DNA of 47,939 nucleotides from an uncultured Oscillospiraceae bacterium (GCA_934527255.1 CAKTAM010000001.1:1-47939); one strand, 5' to 3'; counted from the stretch's first letter, positions 1 to 7,268 are shown. A program made the numbers and translations. Notes: a model not told the origin generated them from the sequence alone.

Positions 1-32
1 AGCAGGCGCGCTACCAACTGCGCTACACCCGG
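1..32 (-). tRNA. 5' part of a tRNA gene, cut by the window edge (possibly tRNA-Pro)
   Basis: Read leftward from 32, the sequence gives a 7-nt acceptor strand CCGGGTG, TA at positions 8-9, a D-stem GCGC/GCGC around the loop AGTTGGTA, and the 5' anticodon stem CCTGC followed by T32. The window ends there, so the anticodon is not visible. The acceptor and D-arm resemble bacterial tRNA-Pro, and the next copy upstream has a Pro-type anticodon loop, so Pro is the best guess. It would be transcribed from the promoter at 140-168. Confidence 0.75.
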
Positions 33-54
33 TTATTTCGTTATTTTATCCGGC

Positions 55-103
55 TGGTCGTATTCTCCCAAACCACCCGCGCTACCAACTGCGCTAATCC
101 CGG
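55..103 (-). pseudogene. Defective tRNA-Pro(TGG) remnant
   Basis: Read leftward from 103: acceptor CCGGGAT, TA, D-arm GCGC-AGTTGGTA-GCGC, G26, anticodon stem GGTGG and loop TTTGGGA with anticodon TGG. The 3' anticodon stem should be CCACC but is GAATA. No T-arm follows. The sequence runs within a few bases into CGACCA, which looks like a tRNA-Pro 3' end. This fits an internal deletion joining the anticodon loop to the CCA end, or the remains of recombination at a tRNA gene. Its D-arm shares a 19-bp direct repeat (78-96) with the next tRNA (7-25). Confidence 0.6.
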
Positions 104-139
104 AGAAAGCGTTGCACGCTGTCGGTACAATACCTTATA

Positions 140-168
140 AGTATACCTTATTTAGGACGGGAAGTCAA
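140..168 (-). promoter_or_regulatory. Promoter for the leftward tRNA transcript
   Basis: On the minus strand TTGACT (163-168) and TATACT (140-145) are exactly 17 bp apart. Transcription would start near 133, before the defective tRNA-Pro remnant and the tRNA at the window edge. Confidence 0.65.
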
Positions 169-169
169 T

Positions 170-453
170 GCCGGGTCCCGGCAAAATATCCATGGCACAA
201 ACAACGGCGCAAAACCGGAAATATCCCAACCACACATAGGAAAAAACGGCCGATGAACGGCAGCACAAATCGGCCCGCTCCTGCCGCGGCCTATAAATAA
301 TATATGCTGCTTCGCCTCGGCTGCGGATTGCAGCGGCGGAAAAATAACGGCTGCAAGCTGTCAGACAGTCGCGGCAGCCAACTGCTGATACTGTGCTGCC
401 ATCTGACCGCAAGCGGCGAGGACGGCTGTGCAGATGGTATGAACCGGGAAGCG
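170..453. other. Intergenic stretch, no gene seen
   Basis: Short open frames here have no ribosome binding site and no recognisable product. Apart from the tRNA promoter on its left and the cls terminator on its right, I see nothing I can name. Confidence 0.5.
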
Positions 454-491
454 AAAACAAAAAGGGTGTACAGCACACCTGAATTACACCC
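454..491 (-). terminator. Rho-independent terminator of cls
   Basis: Arms GGGTGTA (464-470) and TACACCC (485-491) form a hairpin. On the minus strand it is followed by a T-rich tract (TTTTTGTTTT). It lies about 65 nt past the cls stop. Confidence 0.65.
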
Positions 492-556
492 TTCGGCTGC
501 CGAAAAGCCATAGAGGCATCAGTAAAACGCAGTGAAAGCCATCGGTGCGGATATTT

Positions 557-2098
557 TTACAGCAGCGGGGCAAAGAAGCGCAGCACCACCTGCTTGATGC
601 GTACCCACAGCGAAAAGTGCAGATCCTGCTCGGTGATTTCCCGGCAGACCTCCAGCGTTTTTTCAAAGTCGCGGTGAATGTCGCCGATGATGCGCCCGCC
701 ATAGAACGAGCAGCAGTTTTCAAAATGCAGGTACAGGCTGCGATAATCCATATTGGCCGAGCCGACAATGGCGATTTTATCATCGCACAGATACATCTTG
801 CTGTGAATGAAGCCGGGGGCATATTCGTAAATATGAATGCCGTTTTCCAGCAGCTGGCGATAATAGCTGCGCGTGACCAGAAAGACCGATTTTTTGTCCG
901 GAATGCCGGGTGTGATGATGCGCACCTCCACGCCGCTTTTGGCGGTCAAACACAGCGATTCGATCATTTGATAATCGGGAACCAGGTAAGGTGTGGTGAT
1001 CCACACATAGCGGTGCGCGTGTCGCAGCACGTTGGAGTAGGCATTCTGGCTGACGGTCTCGGTGTCCAGCGGAGTGTCATCAAAGGGCTGTACCAGCAGG
1101 TCGTCCGGCGTTGGCAGTCGCAGCTGCGGGCGGTACAGCGTATAATCTACCGTGTCGCCCGAAAGCATGCCCCACATCTTTAAAAATGTGCAGGTGAACG
1201 AGTAGACGGCGGGCCCGCGCAGCATCAGCGAGGAATCCTTCCACTGGCCGTAGGGTTGCGCCATGCCGAAATATTCATCCGCCATGTTGATGCCGCCGGT
1301 AAAGCCGGTCATCCCGTCAATGATGCACAGCTTGCGGTGATCGCGATGGTTGAGAAACCCGTAATCGCTGATGTGAAGGCTGAAGCGTACGGGGTTGAAT
1401 TCGTAACAGCGGATGCCGTATCGCTGCAGCGTCAGGGCATAATAGGGCGGCAGCGAAAACAGGCAGCCGACCGAATCGTACAGAATGCGCACATCCACGC
1501 CGTCGGCGGCCTTTCGCTTGAGAATTTCCAGAATCGTCTGCCAGCTTTTGTGATCAGCATTGTAAATGAAGTATTCCAGCCAGATGGAGTGCTGGGCTTT
1601 TTCCAGCTCCTCCAGCAAAACGGGGTACAGATCTTCTCCGTTGCCGAAATAGCGCGCCGTGGTGCCGTCGTACAGGGGGTTGTGCTCTCGCACAAGGTAT
1701 TTGGCCTGACAGGCCAGCCCGCGATCCAGCGCTTCCAGCTGGCGGACGGGTGCTTCGTCATGGGTCTGCGCCGCGGCAGCGCGCTGTTCGGCAGCCAGAA
1801 AACGGGATTCTTTCTTTTTGAACAGCCCGGGCCGTCCCCAGATGAAATACAGAAACTCGCCCACCAGCGGCAGCAGAGTGAAGATCCACAGCCACATCAG
1901 CTTATAGGAGGGACTGGAGGGCGCCTTGTCAAACAGAATGATACCGAGGATCAGCGAGACCACGATCATGGCAAAGAAAACGGCGATATAATCCAGCCCC
2001 AGAGAGATGATTAGCGAGCTAAAAATGGCAAACTGCGCCAGCATCAGCACCAGCATCAGCGCCGTAGGCGATAACAGAAACCGAAAAATTTTTTTCAT
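557..2098 (-). CDS. cls: Cardiolipin synthase (phospholipase D family)
   Basis: Membrane enzyme joining two phosphatidylglycerols into cardiolipin and glycerol. The 513-residue protein has the usual family length. Three hydrophobic N-terminal segments (about residues 10-35, 38-55 and 68-88) precede two PLD domains. Both HxKxxxxD motifs are present: HRKLCIID near residue 255 and HSKMYLCD near 430, each followed by a conserved G-G-I-N or G-S-A-N stretch. The start MKKIFRF is chosen because AGAGGA lies about 9 nt before its ATG; an upstream in-frame extension has no such site. The gene begins 23 nt after the cyclophilin lipoprotein gene, so the two are probably one operon read from the promoter near 2993. 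The family call is firm. Confidence 0.95.
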   Translation of the reverse strand: MKKIFRFLLSPTALMLVLMLAQFAIFSSLIISLGLDYIAVFFAMIVVSLILGIILFDKAPSSPSYKLMWLWIFTLLPLVGEFLYFIWGRPGLFKKKESRFLAAEQRAAAAQTHDEAPVRQLEALDRGLACQAKYLVREHNPLYDGTTARYFGNGEDLYPVLLEELEKAQHSIWLEYFIYNADHKSWQTILEILKRKAADGVDVRILYDSVGCLFSLPPYYALTLQRYGIRCYEFNPVRFSLHISDYGFLNHRDHRKLCIIDGMTGFTGGINMADEYFGMAQPYGQWKDSSLMLRGPAVYSFTCTFLKMWGMLSGDTVDYTLYRPQLRLPTPDDLLVQPFDDTPLDTETVSQNAYSNVLRHAHRYVWITTPYLVPDYQMIESLCLTAKSGVEVRIITPGIPDKKSVFLVTRSYYRQLLENGIHIYEYAPGFIHSKMYLCDDKIAIVGSANMDYRSLYLHFENCCSFYGGRIIGDIHRDFEKTLEVCREITEQDLHFSLWVRIKQVVLRFFAPLL

Positions 2099-2121
2099 GC
2101 CGGAAAATCCTCTTGTTTGTT

Positions 2122-2931
2122 TCAGTCTGCACTGTCGTCCGCCGGTGCGGCGGGCGTGTAAAAGGCGGGCTGAACCTCCGGGTGGCTGCTGCACCAATCC
2201 GCATAGGTGGTGATGGTCACCGTCTGCAAAAGCGCCGGGTCGGCGGGCGTATCCGTCTGCCCGGCGGTGCCGCCGACGGCGCGCACGGTATCCATGCCGT
2301 AAAAGACCTGTCCGAACACCGTATAGTGCATATCCAGATACGGTGCGCCGCCTACCTCGGCATAGGCGGTGATGACGTCCTCCTCCCAGCCCAGCTGGCG
2401 CATCTGCTCCTGCAGAACGTCGGGCACACTGTCCGTCTGGCAGTTGACCACAAAAAACTGGCTGCGGTTGGCGCTGCCCCCCGCCATGGCCAATGCACCG
2501 GTATAATGGTGCACGGCGTCGCTGACCTCGGCTGCAAAGGGGTTGCCCCAGATGCTTTGCCCGCCATTGCCGTCGGTATCGCCGCTTTGAATGATGAAAT
2601 CAGCAATGACACGGTGAAAATCCAGCCCGTTATAAGCGCCCTGCCGCGCCAACGTAACAAAGTTCTGCACGGCCTGCGGAGCTGCCTGCGGGTACAGCAC
2701 GGCGGAAAATTCACCCGCCGAGGTCTCAAAAACGGCGACCAGAGCGTCGGCCTCCGGCTCGCGGAACTGCAGCACATCCACGCTGGGCGCAACGGCGCCG
2801 TCCGCGGCGGTCTCTGCGGCGGGCTGGGAGGTACGGCAGGCCGTCAGCAGGCAGCACAGCAAAACCAGCAGTGCCGCGCCAAGGCGGCCGCGTTTTTTCT
2901 GACCCATGCTCCGTTTCACGCTCCTGTTCAT
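2122..2931 (-). CDS. Secreted cyclophilin-type peptidyl-prolyl isomerase, lipoprotein
   Basis: A 269-residue protein. A basic N-terminus and hydrophobic stretch end in the lipobox LTAC (Cys about residue 32), so it should be lipid-anchored outside the membrane. The cyclophilin domain spans about residues 60-250; FHRVIADFIIQSGD is the typical catalytic-arginine segment, followed by a G-G-NPFAAE-like region and SQFFV. It should catalyse proline isomerisation during folding of exported proteins. The first ATG is given; a second in-frame ATG at 2907 (MGQKKRG) is also possible, and neither has an ideal Shine-Dalgarno. It is the first gene of a pair with cls. Confidence 0.9.
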   Translation of the reverse strand: MNRSVKRSMGQKKRGRLGAALLVLLCCLLTACRTSQPAAETAADGAVAPSVDVLQFREPEADALVAVFETSAGEFSAVLYPQAAPQAVQNFVTLARQGAYNGLDFHRVIADFIIQSGDTDGNGGQSIWGNPFAAEVSDAVHHYTGALAMAGGSANRSQFFVVNCQTDSVPDVLQEQMRQLGWEEDVITAYAEVGGAPYLDMHYTVFGQVFYGMDTVRAVGGTAGQTDTPADPALLQTVTITTYADWCSSHPEVQPAFYTPAAPADDSAD

Positions 2932-2992
2932 AAAGTGTTCCGCCGCCGTTTGGGCGCAAAGCGTCCGGCGGCCCTTTCACATTTTTTAAATT

Positions 2993-3021
2993 ATTATAGC
3001 ATAAAGTGATGGGGAAGAAAA
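2993..3021 (-). promoter_or_regulatory. Promoter of the cyclophilin-cls operon
   Basis: Minus-strand TATAAT (2993-2998) with a poor -35 (TTTTCT) 17 bp upstream. A GC-rich nested stem-loop lies in the leader at about 2942-2972. Confidence 0.5.
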
Positions 3022-3080
3022 TGGACAAAGTAAAAAAATTGCCCATCGCGCGCCGCCGGAAGAAAACCGGCGGCTTTGGC

Positions 3081-3109
3081 TTGACGGAAAGCAGATTTTG
3101 CGCTACAAT
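3081..3109 (+). promoter_or_regulatory. Promoter of the DUF1292 gene
   Basis: TTGACG (3081-3086), 17 bp, TACAAT (3104-3109), 48 nt before the GTG start. It diverges from the cyclophilin promoter. Confidence 0.7.
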
Positions 3110-3157
3110 AAAGGCGTTCCCACCGCACAAGCGGCGGACGGTAAGGAGGAGTGCACG

Positions 3158-3463
3158 GTGTCGGAAGAAGAACTGGATTATACGCCGGATCTGATCACGC
3201 TGGAGGATGAGGACGGCAAGGAGCATGAGTTTGAAGTGATCGACGCCGTCGACCATAACGATGAGCACTATATGGCGCTTTTGCCGTACAGCTCCGACCC
3301 GGCCAAGGCTTTGGAGGAAAACGCCGATCTGCTGATCATGCGCGTCGGTGTGGATGAAAACAATGAAGAATTCCTCACCATCGTGGATGAGGACGAGGAG
3401 CTGTACGAGGTCAGCCAGGTGTTTGCCAAGCGGCTGGAGGAGTACTTCAAGATCGAGAGCTGA
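3158..3463 (+). CDS. DUF1292 family small acidic protein
   Basis: A 101-residue, strongly acidic protein beginning VSEEELDYTPD. It has the family pattern: I-T-L-E-D-E-D-G-K-E-H-E-F near the N-terminus, YMALLPY in the middle and a closing E-D-E-E-L-YEVSQVFAKRLEEYF. Function is unknown; the family is common in Firmicutes. The GTG start is chosen because AAGGAGG sits 7 nt before it, while an in-frame extension upstream lacks a site and overlaps the promoter. It is a single-gene unit followed by hairpins at 3473-3488 and 3504-3519 (GGGCAG/CTGCCC). Confidence 0.88.
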   Translation: MSEEELDYTPDLITLEDEDGKEHEFEVIDAVDHNDEHYMALLPYSSDPAKALEENADLLIMRVGVDENNEEFLTIVDEDEELYEVSQVFAKRLEEYFKIES

Positions 3464-3503
3464 GCACAGGGCTGCTGCCGTGCGGCAGCGGTGACTGTTT
3501 ATC

Positions 3504-3779
3504 GGGCAGCGTCCTGCCCTGTCGATTTGTTGCGGCCACATTTAATCCTACAATTATGTAATTCGGGAGCTCTTTTGTTCGCGGACGGATTGCAGACCTC
3601 CCCCTTCGGGGGAAGAAGGGAGCGTGAACTCCGAGACGGGGCGTACCCACCCTGCTTGAGAAAGTAGGTTTTAATTGGCTGCAGACTTCAGGGCGGGATC
3701 TGTTTCTTTTACCGGGCGCTGAAGCAAAGCCCTCGGAAGGGTATGGGCCATCACGGGCAGTGCCGGGATGGCTTTTTTT
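3504..3779 (+). ncRNA. ssrS: 6S-like structured RNA with its own terminator
   Basis: A 450-bp gap before the fructokinase gene holds an RNA with 6S architecture. A long interrupted closing stem pairs about 3529-3551 (GTTGCGGCC, TTAA, CCTAC) with 3664-3686 (GTAGG, TTAA, GGCTGC, GAC). Inside is an unpaired bubble (about 3552-3563 and 3642-3663), then a terminal arm from GGGAG and GTTC near 3565-3580 to GAAC and CTCC near 3625-3632, capped by CCCCCTTCGGGGG. A strong terminator follows at 3747. 6S RNA binds the RNA polymerase housekeeping holoenzyme by mimicking an open promoter. The fold is my own by-eye pairing; the identity is inference. The 5' and 3' ends are uncertain. Confidence 0.55.
3747..3779 (+). 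terminator. Terminator after the 6S-like RNA
   Basis: GCCATC (3747-3752) pairs with GATGGC (3767-3772), extended inward by CGGGCAGTGCCG, and is followed by seven T. Confidence 0.85.
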
Positions 3780-3914
3780 GCGCTTGAAGCCCATGCGGCG
3801 GGTGTTGTCGATTCGGGCTGTCGCTGTGCGCGGCGGCAGGCCCAAAAAGCCCTGCCGCAGGCCGCCCACATACATTACGGCAGCCATAGCAAGCTGCGAA
3901 AGGAAAGAAGAAGT

Positions 3915-4790
3915 ATGCAGATCGGAGCATTGGAGGCGGGCGGCACGAAAATGGTCTGTGCCGTCGTGGATGAAAACGGTGTTGTCAGCGACCGCATTTC
4001 GCTGCCGACCGGTACCCCGGCGGAGACCATGCCGCAGCTGATCGATTATTTTGCCAGGCATCAGGTGGAGGCGTTGGGCGTGGGCTGCTTTGGCCCGCTG
4101 GATCTGGACCGCAGCTCGCCGACCTGGGGATACATTACCGCCACGCCGAAAACGCCGTGGAAATTTTACGATATTGCGGGGCAATTGCAGCAGGCGCTGA
4201 AAGTGCCCGTCGCGCTGGATACGGATGTCAACTGCGCCGTTCTGGGCGAGGCGCGGCGCGGCAGCTGCCGCGGCCTGACCGATTGCGTGTATATCACCGT
4301 CGGCACCGGCATCGGCATGGGGGTGCTCAGCGGCGGCAGGCTGGTGCATGGCATTCAGCACCCGGAGCTGGGGCATATCCCCGTTGTGCCGGCGGCGGGC
4401 GACCCCTATCAGGGCTGCTGCCCCTACCATGGCCGCTGCCTGGAGGGCATGGCCAGCGGTTCGGCCATGCGCGGGCGCTGGGGCGTACCGGCGCAGCAGC
4501 TGGAGGATTGCCCCGAGGTCTGGCAGTTGGAGGCGGAATATCTGGCGCAGGGGGTCGTGACCTGTGTTCTGGCATATGCGCCGCAGCGTATTGTGCTGGG
4601 CGGCGGCGTGGCCCACCATAAGGGCCTGCTGGAGCAGGTGCGCGCCGCCGTGACCCGGCAGCTGGCGGGGTATGTGGCGGCCCCTGCCTTGGCGGATATG
4701 CAAAGCTATCTTGTTGCCCCTGCGTTGGGGGACGATCAGGCGCTGTTGGGCTGTATGGAGCTGGTGAGAGACCCTGCCGTGCAGGGATGA
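3915..4790 (+). CDS. Fructokinase, ROK family
   Basis: A 291-residue sugar kinase, probably ATP-dependent fructose to fructose-6-phosphate. The N-terminal phosphate loop GALEAGGTKM and later G-V-G-C-F-G-P-L-D are typical. D-T-D-V-N with GTGIGMGVLSGG marks the catalytic region. The zinc-binding ROK segment is present: H-P-E-L-G-H, then C-C-P-Y-H-G-R-CLEGMASGSA; the Y-H-G-x-CLEG form is that of fructokinases rather than glucokinases. The start ATG follows a purine-rich site (AGGAAAGAAGAAGT); an upstream in-frame extension would run through the RNA terminator. It precedes a small unknown gene and mannose-6-phosphate isomerase in the same direction, which fits fructose/mannose use. Confidence 0.88.
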   Translation: MQIGALEAGGTKMVCAVVDENGVVSDRISLPTGTPAETMPQLIDYFARHQVEALGVGCFGPLDLDRSSPTWGYITATPKTPWKFYDIAGQLQQALKVPVALDTDVNCAVLGEARRGSCRGLTDCVYITVGTGIGMGVLSGGRLVHGIQHPELGHIPVVPAAGDPYQGCCPYHGRCLEGMASGSAMRGRWGVPAQQLEDCPEVWQLEAEYLAQGVVTCVLAYAPQRIVLGGGVAHHKGLLEQVRAAVTRQLAGYVAAPALADMQSYLVAPALGDDQALLGCMELVRDPAVQG

Positions 4791-4797
4791 TAGGCCG

Positions 4798-4858
4798 CTG
4801 TCAGGGCCGGGTGCGGCCGCCGGAGGATACAAGCCGCTTTCGGCCGCCCATCTGACAG
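4798..4858 (+). other. Stem-loop between fructokinase and the small unknown gene
   Basis: CTGTCAG (4798-4804) pairs with CTGACAG (4852-4858), and GCGGCC (4813-4818) with GGCCGC (4842-4847). There is no T tract, so it is not a standard terminator. It may modulate stability or readthrough between operon genes. Confidence 0.4.
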
Positions 4859-4971
4859 GGAGCTTTGGCGGCTGCGCCTTGACGGGCGCTTTTGGCCGCA
4901 GGGCACAGGGCGTGCAGCTGTCGGAGAACGCGCCCTGCTGCCGGAAATGAAAAGGGGAGGCGAAGACAGGA

Positions 4972-5268
4972 ATGAACAAAGAACCTGTGCCGGTGACAAG
5001 GCCGGTGGAGCTGGAAGCCGAGGAGGAATATGACGCCATTGCAGCCGGGCTGCTGGCGGAGGCGCGCGCCTTTGCCGCAGCGCATCCGGGGGCCGCAGCG
5101 GCGGAGTTTGTGCGGGCCGTCGGCCGTCGGCGCTGGATGTCCCGCTTTGCCGATTACTGGAATATTCCCGAGGATGAGCAGCTGACCCGGCGGGAGGTGT
5201 CGCACATCGACCGTTTCCTGACCGAAATTTACGCGGCGGCGCAGCAGGCAGCGCCGGAAAGGAGCTGA
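4972..5268 (+). CDS. Hypothetical protein, 98 residues
   Basis: I do not recognise a family. The protein is soluble, rich in Ala and Glu, and predicted mostly helical; it contains RAVGRRRWMSRFADYWNIPE and ends A-A-P-E-R-S. No signal peptide or membrane segment. A GGGGAGG site lies 11 nt before the ATG. The manA start is 5 nt after its stop, so the two are almost certainly co-transcribed and perhaps translationally coupled. Its position between two sugar-phosphate enzymes suggests a role linked to sugar use, but nothing in the sequence says which. Confidence 0.75.
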   Translation: MNKEPVPVTRPVELEAEEEYDAIAAGLLAEARAFAAAHPGAAAAEFVRAVGRRRWMSRFADYWNIPEDEQLTRREVSHIDRFLTEIYAAAQQAAPERS

Positions 5269-5273
5269 CCGCC

Positions 5274-6281
5274 ATGCAGCCCATTTTTTTGACCCCGGTC
5301 AAAAAGCAGACCATCTGGGGCGGCCATTCGCTGGCGCAGGAATATGGCTTCGGTGTGCCCGGCGAGCCCATTGCCGAGGCCTGGGCCGTCAGCGCGCACC
5401 CGGCCGGAGACTGTACGGTCTGCGGGGGCGAATGGGACGGTATGACGCTCAGCGCCCTGTGGAAGAACCACCCCGAGCTGTTTGCCTGCCCGGGCGAACG
5501 GCAGTTTCCGCTGCTGGTCAAATTTATTGATGCCGAAAAGGATCTCAGCATTCAGGTACACCCCGACGATGCCTACGCCGCCGCCCACGAAAGCCCGGTG
5601 GATGGCAGCCCCTGCCGCGGCAAAAGCGAATGCTGGTATATTCTGTGGGCGGCCCCCGGCGCAAGGCTGGTGCTGGGGCACAACGCCGCCACCCGTCAGC
5701 AGGCGGCGGAATGGGTCGCCGCGGGCGAGTGGAAGCGATTGCTGCGCACGGTGCCGGTGTCGGCCGGGCAGTTTTACCGCATTGACCCGGGTACGGTGCA
5801 CGCCATCGGGGGCGGCATCCGCCTGCTGGAGGTGCAGCAGAGCAGCGACATCACCTACCGCATGTATGATTATGACCGCCTGCAGAACGGCAGGCCCCGC
5901 CCATTGCACCTGGAGCAGTCGCTGCAGGTGATGACGGTGCCCGCCGCACAGATCAGCGCGCCGCCGCAGCCGGAGGCGCTGCCCCTTGTGTACGGCGAGG
6001 GTGAGCTGACCCTGCTGGAGAGCTGCCCCTATTTTCAGGTGCGCCGTCTGCGCCTGAACGGCGAAGCCCGGCTGCCCAATGCGCCGACGTTTCAGACCGT
6101 TACGGTGCTGGAGGGTGAGGGCACGCTGAACGGCGTGCCGGTGCATCGCGGCCAGTCGCTGCTGGCGCCGCACCCGCAGCGCACCCTGCACTGGCAGGGC
6201 GAGCTGACCGCCATTCTGGCCCAGCCCGTCTTATCCGCGGCGGCCGCGCCAGAAGCGGGCGCACCCGGCCAAAATGTCTGA
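5274..6281 (+). CDS. manA: Mannose-6-phosphate isomerase, class I
   Basis: Interconverts mannose-6-phosphate and fructose-6-phosphate with a zinc ion. The 335-residue cupin protein has the short Firmicute form. It opens PIFLTPVKKQTIWGG, and carries L-S-I-QVHPDD with the zinc-binding Gln and His near residue 97, GKSECWYIL with the zinc-binding Glu, and DPGTVHAIGGGI with the last zinc-binding His near residue 181. The Shine-Dalgarno GGAG lies 8 nt before the ATG and overlaps the previous gene's end. It is the last gene of the fructokinase unit; two terminators follow. Confidence 0.93.
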   Translation: MQPIFLTPVKKQTIWGGHSLAQEYGFGVPGEPIAEAWAVSAHPAGDCTVCGGEWDGMTLSALWKNHPELFACPGERQFPLLVKFIDAEKDLSIQVHPDDAYAAAHESPVDGSPCRGKSECWYILWAAPGARLVLGHNAATRQQAAEWVAAGEWKRLLRTVPVSAGQFYRIDPGTVHAIGGGIRLLEVQQSSDITYRMYDYDRLQNGRPRPLHLEQSLQVMTVPAAQISAPPQPEALPLVYGEGELTLLESCPYFQVRRLRLNGEARLPNAPTFQTVTVLEGEGTLNGVPVHRGQSLLAPHPQRTLHWQGELTAILAQPVLSAAAAPEAGAPGQNV

Positions 6282-6313
6282 CTATGTTTTATAAGGTTTC
6301 AAGGTTATAAAAG

Positions 6314-6338
6314 GCGGTTTTCCACCGCGATTTTGTTT
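6314..6338 (+). terminator. First terminator after manA
   Basis: GCGGT (6314-6318) and ACCGC (6324-6328) form a short hairpin, followed by GATTTTGTTT. Confidence 0.65.
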
Positions 6339-6339
6339 A

Positions 6340-6375
6340 GCGTCGTAGTTTTTTGCTGCGGCGCTTATTCTTTTT
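6340..6375 (+). terminator. Second terminator after manA
   Basis: A 9-bp stem with G-U pairs (from 6340; 3' arm to 6364) around a T6 loop, then TTATTCTTTTT. With the first it makes a tandem terminator that isolates the next promoter. Confidence 0.6.
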
Positions 6376-6384
6376 CAAACAATA

Positions 6385-6413
6385 TTGACAAAAACAAACG
6401 ATAGAGTTAATAT
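6385..6413 (+). promoter_or_regulatory. Strong housekeeping promoter
   Basis: Perfect TTGACA (6385-6390), 17 bp, TAATAT (6408-6413). Transcription should start near 6420, leaving about 167 nt of untranslated leader. Confidence 0.85.
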
Positions 6414-6419
6414 CTTTAT

Positions 6420-6587
6420 GTGGAATGGAGCCAAAAGCGTGTGCAAAACACCGGCAAGCCGGTCAGAGATGTGGCACGCAGAAGGGCTGCCGATCCGTTT
6501 TGGAGCGGGGAGGCGCCGTGTACGGCTGCCCGCTCAAGAAAACAATCACAGCAATGGCGAAAAGCCGGGTATCAGGAGGTATGAAAG
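6420..6587 (+). promoter_or_regulatory. Long structured 5' leader, class unknown
   Basis: The leader contains several hairpins: ACCGG/CCGGT near 6460-6475, nested in a GCGTG/CACGC pairing, then GAGCGGG pairing perfectly with CCCGCTC (7 bp, near 6502-6535) in competition with GGGC-T-GCCG against CGGC-T-GCCC. The two helices share bases, so they are mutually exclusive, as in a switch. The last 25 nt hold an AGGAGG site. I could not match it to T-box, TPP, SAM, FMN, lysine, cobalamin, glycine or c-di-GMP consensus elements. A regulatory role is inference. Confidence 0.4.
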
Positions 6588-6854
6588 ATGGTAGCGGTTT
6601 TGGGTATGGTCATGCTGCTTGTTATGGCGGCTGCGGTGTTTGCAGCGGAAGCGCCGACGGCAGAAACCATGGCGTACAGCCATTTTTGGGCGCAGGGCGA
6701 CAGTGAATACAGCGAGACGGCCCGTAAGATCTGGCCCTTTGGGCAGCAGCCCGCCAAGCGGGAGCCGCAGCTGCCCTGGGAGGATCGGCAGGAGGCCGCG
6801 CCGTTCTCGTATTATGAAGAGAACCGGCTGTCGTACAGCAAGTGCGCCATTTAA
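6588..6854 (+). CDS. Small exported or membrane-anchored protein, unknown function
   Basis: An 88-residue protein with no family I recognise. Residues 1-20 (MVAVLGMVMLLVMAAAVFAA) form a signal peptide or single membrane anchor with A-x-A before the likely cleavage. The rest is polar and aromatic, with S-E-T-A-R-K-I-W-P-F-G, then PQLPWEDRQEAAPFSYYEEN, ending in SYSKCAI. The single Cys is near the end. AGGAGG lies 8 nt before the ATG. It has its own near-perfect promoter and a long folded leader and is bounded upstream by two terminators, so it is an independent and probably well-expressed unit. A related-looking segment occurs downstream near 7010-7060. Confidence 0.7.
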   Translation: MVAVLGMVMLLVMAAAVFAAEAPTAETMAYSHFWAQGDSEYSETARKIWPFGQQPAKREPQLPWEDRQEAAPFSYYEENRLSYSKCAI

Positions 6855-6959
6855 AAAAGCAAACGGTTGACAGCGCCCCGTCTGCCGACGCACCGTCGGC
6901 GGATGGGGCCGACAGGGTGCGCAGGGATGCAGGAAAAACGGGCGGACAATGCTGCCGGA

Positions 6960-7268
6960 TGGGCACTGTGCGTGTTGCCGCCCTGTCGGCCGGACTCGCT
7001 GTCTTATTATCCACGGCTTCCGACATGGGAGGATCACAGGCAGATCGCCTTTTCTCCTGCGCCGGAGGCTTTTTTGCTGCCAAAAACGGAGAGCATCGGC
7101 TTGGACCGGGGGCTGCGGCGGCCGCCGCTGTACGGGTCGCAAAGCGGCCTGCTGCACGTTTGGGCGTACGGCAGCCTGCGGCCGGTTGCCCTTGGCGGCC
7201 ACGCTGCCTGCGGCAGGCCGCGGGCGTGCGTGCGGCACAGCCTTTTTAAGTGCGGGTCAACTCTGTGA
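6960..7268 (+). pseudogene. Possible decayed, frameshifted copy of the small exported protein
   Basis: One frame from the ATG at 6960 gives a signal-like stretch (MGTVRVAALSAGLAVLLSTA). The next frame then reads YYPRLPTWEDHRQIAFSP, which aligns with PQLP-WED-RQEAAPFS of the intact gene just upstream. A frameshift near 7000-7010 would join them. No Shine-Dalgarno is visible. The open frame continues to 7268 with high-GC codons and a Cys-rich tail. It could instead be a real short gene from a non-ATG start at 6867. Weak evidence. Confidence 0.25.

Noticed and set aside
6420..6587. Known riboswitch in the leader before the small exported protein
   Set aside because: I looked for T-box, TPP, SAM, FMN, lysine, glycine, cobalamin, c-di-GMP and c-di-AMP core motifs and found none convincing, so it is left as unknown.
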